Shown in pieces: positions 23,301 through 32,300 of a stretch of DNA of 41,531 nucleotides. Source of the DNA: Apostichopus parvimensis (taxonomy: Eukaryota; Echinodermata; Holothuroidea; Aspidochirotida; Stichopodidae); NCBI GenBank assembly GCA_000934455.1, contig KN887039.1, positions 46,474 to 88,004 of the forward strand, in the 5' to 3' direction. The notes under the pieces are model-generated. The model was given only the letters and a program-made list of their open reading frames with translations, had not been told where the DNA came from and did not search any database. The translations under genes were made by a program, and so were the position numbers. Positions within the stretch are counted from its first letter, which is position 1. Each line of letters starts with the position of its first letter.

Positions 23301-26300
23301 GTATTCTAGATGTACAACTAATGTTTACATCCACATAATAAAATGAAGAGTATAAGGCTATTATTTTTTTTCCATAATTATTATTATTTTTTTTTTTTGT
23401 GGGATGGAAGGAAGCATGAAATGTGTCGTTGCAACATATCAAAGTTTAAGGTTAAAGGTTAAATCTGTGATGTATGTTACGAGCATGCTCTTACAGTCCA
23501 AACGATTGTGTAGTGTCATTTGGTCATAGTGGACGGCCAAAGTCATTTTCTAAATCACATCTTGCTGATGCGGGATTAGTCTAATCTGTTTGATCAAGAG
23601 AGTCAAACTAAGGTGCTCATCTTAATCCCATCTAAGAAATTGATTTCTTCGTCTTCTTTGTGCATTTTTCGAAAAAAGTACCAAGCAATTAGGCGCATTA
23701 TTTCATCAAGCCTACCTATATCCATAAAAATTTACTCTGTGCTTTAAATAGAACTACTGTAAGATAAACAAACCACATGAAGGAGCCTAGCCAAAAGGAA
23801 AAATTGCAAAAGTAACAGATGCCAATAATTGTTCTGTTATAGTGTGAGATCTGATGGAGGGAAGTTGTGTCATGTAAAGTGACTTAATCTAATCATGCAA
23901 TGGATGCAATGTAGTTGTACCTGGGAGCAAGGGCACAACCACCTTTTCTTTTACTGAAGATGAGGTGTGGGGTGAGTCAGGGGCCTAAGATGGTATGTCT
24001 TCCAGAAGAATATTTCCATCACAATGGTTGAAAGGTTTATTCACAAATTTGTAGCAGATTTTGCCCGATTAGGTAATGAATGTATTGGAGGTTGTGGGTT
24101 CATACATAAAATTGCATGTGTGGCTGAATTTTTATAGAAATCTGGTTGAACTTGTACAAAAAACTATATTGGATGGTTCAAATTTGTACAGAAAGTTACA
24201 ATGACATGAGTGGTCGAATTCATAGCAAATAACATTGGTGGTTGAATATGTATAGTTAACTACATGGGTGGTTGAATTTGTACAGAAAACTACATGGGTG
24301 CATGGTTGAACCTGTGTATAAGACTACATAGGTGATTGAAGTCGTACAGAAGTCTACATTGTGTGGCTGAACTTGTACAGGAGACTATGGTTGCATGGTT
24401 GAACTTGTACAGAGAAGTACAAAGGTGGTTGCAAACAGTGCCAGGTACTACATTTAAAATCCAGACTTAATGTGGAAATCTTTCTTCCTACATTTTGTGT
24501 TTGGCGAGTGCGGTAGGCTGCAGTATGACTGTTGCAGCACAGTCTTTACTTTTATCGTACATCTGGTAAGGAGAGTAATACATATTATCCTTTAAATTGA
24601 TATCCTATTATATAACACTATAACAACAGCAATTTGTATCTCTTTTTCAATTTCCTGTAAATGTGGTGTTGTGTGTTTTTTTTTTATAATTTTGCAATTC
24701 ACATTTAAAGAACCAAATTTGAAAATATTATGATTGTTCTATTCCTCACAGACAAACTCTTAAAGAAGCCTCATAAACTGAGTAAGATGAAGTATGTTTT
24801 ACTTTTGCTAAATACCTGCTTGCTAAAAAAAAACAGTTGCAATTTCATCCCAACAAAATTGCTTTGCTACAAAAGTATCATGTTTTAGAAGGAAAGATGT
24901 CAAAGTCGTTACAGGTAAAACAGGTTCCATTTTACTTTTCCTCTGTTCTGATAAAGGCTACTGTATGACTTCATGGAGTAGCCAAGGTGCAGGTTTCAAG
25001 CCCATTATCAGAGTCTGAAACTAGGACCTGATTTTTAACATGTTAACAGTAGCTTTGTAGCTGTTATCTTAGATATTTACCCATAGAGACTGAAATTGAG
25101 GAGGTGCTGGGTTCAAGCCCATTATCAGAGTCTGCAACTAGAACCTGATGTTTAACATGTTAACAGTAGCTTTGTAGCTGTTATCTTAGATTGTTACCCG
25201 TAGAGACTTAAATCAAGGAGGGTGTGGGGTTCAAGCCCATTATCAGAGTCTGAAACTTGGACCTGATGTTTAACATGTTAATAGTAGCTTTGCAGCTGTT
25301 ATCTTAGATAGTTACCCATAGAGACTTAAATTGAGGAGGTGCAGGGTTCAAGCCCATTATCAGAGTCTGAAACTAACACCTTATGTTTAACATGTTAACA
25401 GTAGCTTTGTAGCTGTTATCTTAGATAGTTACTCATAGAGACTTAAATTGAGGAGGTGCCGGGTTCAAGCCCATTATCAGAGTCTGAAACTAGGACCTGA
25501 TGTTTAACATGTTAACAGTAGCTTTGTAGCTGTTATCTTAGATAGTTACCCATAGAGACTTAAATTCCTATATCATAAGCATCTGTTAACATGATAGTTA
25601 AATAAAAGTTAATTTAGTATAAACGTAGCAGTTGTTACTGCATGTGGTACAGTAGTAGCAGTTAGCCTCTAGAGTGGTGAGTGGCATTACTAACTGTTAG
25701 TATGGTAATATTTAATCATGCACAGAGTTGGTATACTTTACCTCATATCAAATTGCTTGGGAGTGTCAATTTGTAGTTTTATTTATCAAAGTTCACTCTA
25801 TCCATAACTTTACCGTCAGCGTCTTGCTTTGCCGCAGAGACCAGATTCGGTGTATGAAGAAAGTCAACTCAGTCCACTGATTATCATGAAGTCATTAATT
25901 TGCTTTTCGTATGACGTTGACTCAAGCAGGATTGTCGCCCTCTGTGCTTGCTGTAATTTGCAAGCATTCCTGTGACATACTATAGACCACTTTACATTCA
26001 GTCAATAACTGTAAATTGCCCCAGAAAGACTTAGTTTCATACATTATCTTTCAACATCATCTCTTGCCTCATAATTGCTCTGTTTTTTCAAAATGATTTT
26101 TTCAAAGTAAAGTTCATGTATGCATCAAGCATGGAAAGGAAACCATCTTTTGGTCTAGAATAGTATGAAAAGTTATTTCCCAGTCCAGTTGGGAATTCCT
26201 TTGTTACCCCTACTCCCCATCCCCCCATCCTTGGACCCTTCCACCTCCCCTAATAACGATGTTGGTACATTAAATTACCATTCAGGAAATTTACTTCAAT

Positions 26301-29300
26301 ACATCAAACCTGTTTTATTTCCTGTGGTGCAATATGTGCATGAGTGCAATTAATGCACCTCGATCATAACTATTGTACAGTATATTACATTGTAATGTCA
26401 CACACATTGAAGAATCTACATTATATCTGTAATTCTGCATCTATATATTCCAGTTCATTTCATGACATCCCTTATATCTCTCTCTCCGAGTCAAAATAAG
26501 AAAGCAAATAATGCTGCTCAAGGACAGCCACTCATTCTTTCAGCTAGTTTTGATTGTCATCTCATAAGTGTATAAATGATTTCATAGATAAGATTATGCA
26601 AGACAGTAATGATTAAAATTACAGTCGTAGCTTGGGCTGCATCTTTCCCATTTGATGGACAGAATTGTCAGAAGGATATGCACCAGCCAAACTATCTGAA
26701 GACAGTGATGGCAAATTGCCTTAGTTTAAACCCCTCTGCATCAGACTAGGGTTGCCTTAGTTTAGACCCCTCATTCATCAGACTAGGGTTGACTGAGTTT
26801 AATTACCACTGCATCAGGCTAGGGTTGACTGAGGCTTAAACCCCTCTGTATCAGACTAGGGTTGACCGAGTTAAGACCGCTCTGCATCAGACTAGGGTTG
26901 ACTGAGTTTTAAACCCCTCTGCATCAGACTAGGGTTGACTGAGTTTAAACCCCTCTGCATCAGACTAGGGGTTGACTGTAATGGGTCACAGTAAATATTC
27001 TCTTCATGTTTGCTTAATTACGGGACGGATTGCTGTAATTTATAACCTTTCTACATGTAAATGTATACGTAATCACCATCTGTAGATTGTGAACTCAAAG
27101 TCAATGAATGATGTTCCTCCCGGTGACAATCTAGTTAAATAATGAAGGTCCCAAGTGAATGAATCATTGATAGATAAATGATAACACAATTCTGAAATAT
27201 TCTGTGATTTGAGATGAAAGAAATGGAAGTGAACAGTACAAAGTGTATGCATTGTTTACTTTTGATGCTTGAACAGACTGGTTATGTCCATCTAGCTTAA
27301 TTGGTCAGTCCATTTGACTGTCAGAAGTATTGTTTTTGACATGACATTTCGGGGTCGGGTGGGTGAGGAGGCCGGCTGGTGGAGGGGTGAAACATGTAAT
27401 GGTGAGTACTCATGACAAAATCTCATGAGTTAAGTTCATTTTCTTTTCCGCTCAAAAATATGCTCCTTTTTTTTTTTTTTAAGTCAATCTTGATAAAAGT
27501 GTTCATTTTTTAATAAAAGTTGCATGACCTAAAGATTTTTAAAATTCAGTTTATATATTTGTGCATTTTGAAGTGAACTCATCCCGTGTTTAGCATCGTG
27601 GACATGAATATAACCGTCTTTAATTTTGATGGTATTTAGTACCAGTTTTGCATGAGTTATTTTTAATTTTTATTGATCTATTATTGTCATTTTCAAATTC
27701 TCTTTCAGGCAAGCTCTTACAGCCAGATTTGGGTAATATGTTTATTCTAGTTACAATCCAACCCTTGATTTCTTGTCCATGGTTAACATTCTCAGAAACC
27801 ACCCTCTTTGTGACATTTCTTCTTCATTTTAACTTTTTCTGCTTTGTTTTTTTTTCGTGTCCATACTTTTGTCTGCCAGGCCTCTTCCACTAAATTTTCC
27901 CTTCCTTTAAGACCATCTTGAATTCTTCCTCCTTGTGAAATGTTGATCGTCCAGTCTTATACCGTCTGCCTCTGGAATGCCACCCATCATTCGTGTAATT
28001 GTCAAAAGATTTGTAATACCCTCCTCCATCGATGTGCAAGTTATCCCTTATACCACACTAAACGTCTATATATAGACGAGAACATACTAACAATACTTTA
28101 TTACAGTAGCGTAGAAGTGGCTGGTCTTGTTGCACTTACAAAGAAAGAGGCTGGTATGAAAGTTGGGCTTTGCTGTCATGCCAGGTGGTGCATGAATGCA
28201 TGTAGTGTACTTAAATTGCTATGTTGCCTTGAAAACGTGACAAAAATATGGGTTTCTTAAATGTGCTTATCAAATGCATACTATCATAAGTTAGTGATAT
28301 CTCTGACTCAAAAGGTATTTATGGTAAATTTGCATGACCCCCCCCCCTTAACTCCCCCTCAATTTGCTTACTGTGATCCATAGTACATTCAGTATGTTGC
28401 TGCACTGATGTAGAGACTGACTGTAGTTGCCGAAATTGAAAGACAAAATTGTAACCACTTTTTTCGAACACGATTTTATTCCACATAGCCTCAAAGAAAA
28501 ATGGCTGAAATTGTTTACAGTTCGAGAAGGTAAACATCAATCTTAAAACTTCTGAGGCACCCATTTACAATACATACAGTGAAATTGAATGCATGTGCAA
28601 AGTTAGAGGAAAATTTGTCTGGCTTCCGACTGTGTTGACTCATTGAGCTTTGCAAGTCTTAAATCTATCTTATTCTGGTAGAATCTGCTCAAAGCATCAG
28701 TGAAATCACATAGTTAAAGGATAAAATTAAACCGCAGATCAAAATCATAGAGATCATCATTACCTTTGACCTTCAAAAGAACATTTATTTCTAGTATTTT
28801 ACAGTACAGTATGGCAAAAATTTCAATGTTTGCAAGCTTTCACACACATAGCACATATGGCAAGCGGATGCCTCAAGGGACGGGAAAGGGGGAGTTTCTT
28901 ATATATGTCCTATCAATGTCCATGCAATTACAGTAGTTGGAAATTAAGGATGTGCATTTATTCATACATATTGTGCAATTTATGTCAGACTATAACTGTA
29001 GGTACACGTGGATGGTATATAGTCCTACATGTAGCTGCTAGTGATTAGACACAGCCTTTAGAATGGGACGGGGAGTTGGATGGTTGTTGTACAGTGCTAT
29101 ATATACAGGTGTCATTTATTACACTCAACCAAGAAGATGGGTGATGATGATACAGACCTGGCAAAGATTGGACATAGTCTAGATAGGAAACAGTGTATAG
29201 CATTATATAGTTAATATCAACATATGTTAGACTAAGTAAATGGATCGTTTATTCTTGTCAGAGACTTGGTGTATGAGTGGTGTATATAGTCCTGTCAGGA

Positions 29301-32300
29301 GATGGGTTGTATATACAGTCCTGGCAAAGATTGGACATAGCCTAGATAGGGAACAGTGTATAGCACTTTATAGCTAATATCAACATATGCTAGACTAAGT
29401 AAATGGATGGTATAGTCTCGTCAGAGACTTGGTGTATGGGTGGTGTATATAGTCCGGTCAGTAGATGTGTGATATTACAGTCCTGGCAAAGATTGGACAT
29501 AACCTAGATAGGGAACAGTGTATAGCACTATATAGCTCATATTAGCATATGCTAGACTAAGTAAGTATTGGCAGTGCCTGGATGTGCGTAAAATGTACAA
29601 TGTACGGTGCCAGAAATGTGCTAGAAAATTGATACATGATTGTTCGACCCGGAAAATAGGACTGCAGAGGGAAGGTGTGTATTGTTCCATAGTATATTAG
29701 TATGCTAGTCTTGATAAGAGTATGTAGTGAAGATGCACAGTAATACCCAGCATGCATTAGGGTACCTCGTTGTAGTGGAAGGCTAAGCAAAGCAAAAATG
29801 TCTGCAATTTTTTAATCTGCACCGTTACATTCAACTACTACAGGACAAATACTTTCCACTGTAAAAGATAAAGATATTGCATGTATTAGTACTCTAAAGA
29901 ACTTTACCTTCAGGAAGAGAATCTCTTTCTGCTAATCACAATCCAGTGTGAATTACAAAGAGTTGATAGCATGTTACAGTTCTCTATATATAACCAAATG
30001 AATATAGTTTGTTACTGTATCAGACTAATACAAGAATAACTATCTGGTCTAATATCCATAAGAAACGTAATATTTACAATTTAAAGCTTTTTATCGAATA
30101 GGAATAACAAACAATCATATTCAGAGCCTGGTCTCTTTCTGGCAATAACAAGGTTTCAATATAAAGGTTTTCTCACAGTAACTTTCTCAGCTCTACTATA
30201 TTCTTTCAATTTCAATGTTCAAGGTTACCTGGTAAAAACAGGCCTTGCCTATTTCTTGGTTTTATTACTCCTTATTAGTTTTCTTTTAGTGCCTTGATCT
30301 CTTCAATGATATCATCCATTTTTTTAAAGCTTCTCTGTAAAAGACTTTAAAATTCACTTCATGTTTTAATTGAAAAGTCTGTAGTTTTAACATTGGTCTG
30401 CCTGCCTGTGCGTGGTTTTTGCCTATTTTCATATGATTGCCATGATGTGTCAGCACTTTCTTATTCCGGGTGTCTAAATAGTTCTTACTATAGAAGCAAG
30501 TCATGCACATGTCAAGGTGTTGTGGGTGTGNNNNNNNNNNNNNNNNNNNNNNNNNNNNNNNNNNNNNNNNNNNNNNNNNNTACAAGAATAACTATCTGGT
30601 CTAATATCCATAAGAAACGTAATATTTACAATTTAAAGCTTTTTATCGAATAGGAATAACAAACAATCATATTCAAAGCCTGGTCTCTTTCTGGCAATGA
30701 CAAGGTTTCAATATAAAGGTTTCCTCACAGTAACTTTCTCAGCTCTACTATATTCTTTCAACTTCAATGTTCAAGGTTACCTGGTAAAAACAGGCCTTGC
30801 CTATTTCTTGGTTTTATTACTCCTTGTAGTTTTCTTTTAGTGCCTTGATCTCCTCACTGATATCATCCATTTCTTTAAAGCTTCTCTGTAAAAAGAATTA
30901 AAAGTTACTTCATGTTCTACTTGAAAAGTCTGTAGTTTTTAATATTGGTCTGTCTGCCTGTGCGTGGTTTTTGCCTATTTTAATATTATTGCCATGATGT
31001 GTCAGCACTTTCTTATTCCGGGTGTCTAAATAGTTCTTACTATAGAAGCAAGTCATGCACATGTCAAGGTGTTGTGGGTGTGGTCATTGTGAAATTAAAA
31101 GAAGGTTGATTAATTAATTCACGTATCAAGCAACAGCAGAGTGAGGGATTATCATCATAGTTATCGAGTGAAACATGTCATTTAAATTTCGTCATAATAC
31201 TTTATACCATTCATCATTTTTGCCAAACATACTTTAAGTTTTGAAGCCTGTCAGTGCCATGTCAGCTACGTACAAACATACATCAGCTAGTAGGCTATGA
31301 TTCCATATGTATCAAATTTCAAGGAGATATGAGCTAGTAAATGAAATTAAAGTGTCTTTATTAACATGTTTACCGTGATGATATCACAGACCATCAGCTC
31401 TCATCCAGGAATATGCAATGGCTCATCTGCACTAAAATTATTTTCATTCAAAAACTACTGTTTTTTTGGAGTTGTGAACAATGTATGTAGTTCTAAAGAT
31501 GCCTACTCATGACACAGTATGATATTCAGTGTAGCAGACAGCCAGTGTACATGTAAAATGTTTAAATTCCCATGTGATGCATATAATTTGTTCATCATTT
31601 TTGTCATGGGAGTAACATACATCTGTAAGTCTTGCTGAATGCAGATTGGTTCATTTTTGCAAAGTGTCACAGTGGCCGACAGGAAGATTAATTTTCTGTC
31701 CAGTCCTGGAGGAGACTAAACCATTCCAGTCTTCTAACTTCAAACTATATTTACTGGCTAAATGCCAACATTTGTCAGGAGGAAAAAATGCACTGGTATG
31801 TTTTTGCGAGTGTAGACACATGCTGCTTTTGCATTCAATTTGAGGAAAATGCCAGAGAGACTATTGATCTTAGCAAGTAGATTTTTGTTTCTTGGCACTG
31901 GTTAGTTTTTTTAGCATGTGGGCTAAATTTTGTGAAATTCTCTGTTTGTCTTCCACCAAGTAAATCCCCGCAAAATGCATAGCTAATGACAATTGAATGA
32001 CAAGAAGAACACCTTCTCTGTTTATCACATCCAACATGTCATCCTTGGACATTCTTTTTTCAGTAGTGATCACTTTCATTTCATGAGCTATTTTTAATGC
32101 ATATATTTGCACAAGCTTTCTTGTTCGTGTTTCACAAGTTGTCAAAGTAAATCATCATAGTGTTCTTGTAATGAGCTATTCTGTGTGCAGCAACAAGCAT
32201 CCTCGCTCCATGGTACCAATTCTACGGTGACGATAAGAACCTTGCGCAAGTATGTTACCATGGAAACTTTGGAACATCGAGATTGTCAGTACAGTATAAC

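Noticed and set aside
31870..32145. A 91-codon minus-strand frame with fairly protein-like content
   Set aside because: It begins at TTG rather than ATG, has a stop a few codons upstream and no good acceptor before it. A decayed gene cannot be excluded.
32191..32249. Exon-like 59-nt segment (TGTGTGCAG before, GTATGT after), reading A-TSILAPWYQFYGDDKNLAQ
   Set aside because: It enters in phase 1 but leaves in phase 0, which does not fit the terminal exon at 33871. No partner exon was found.
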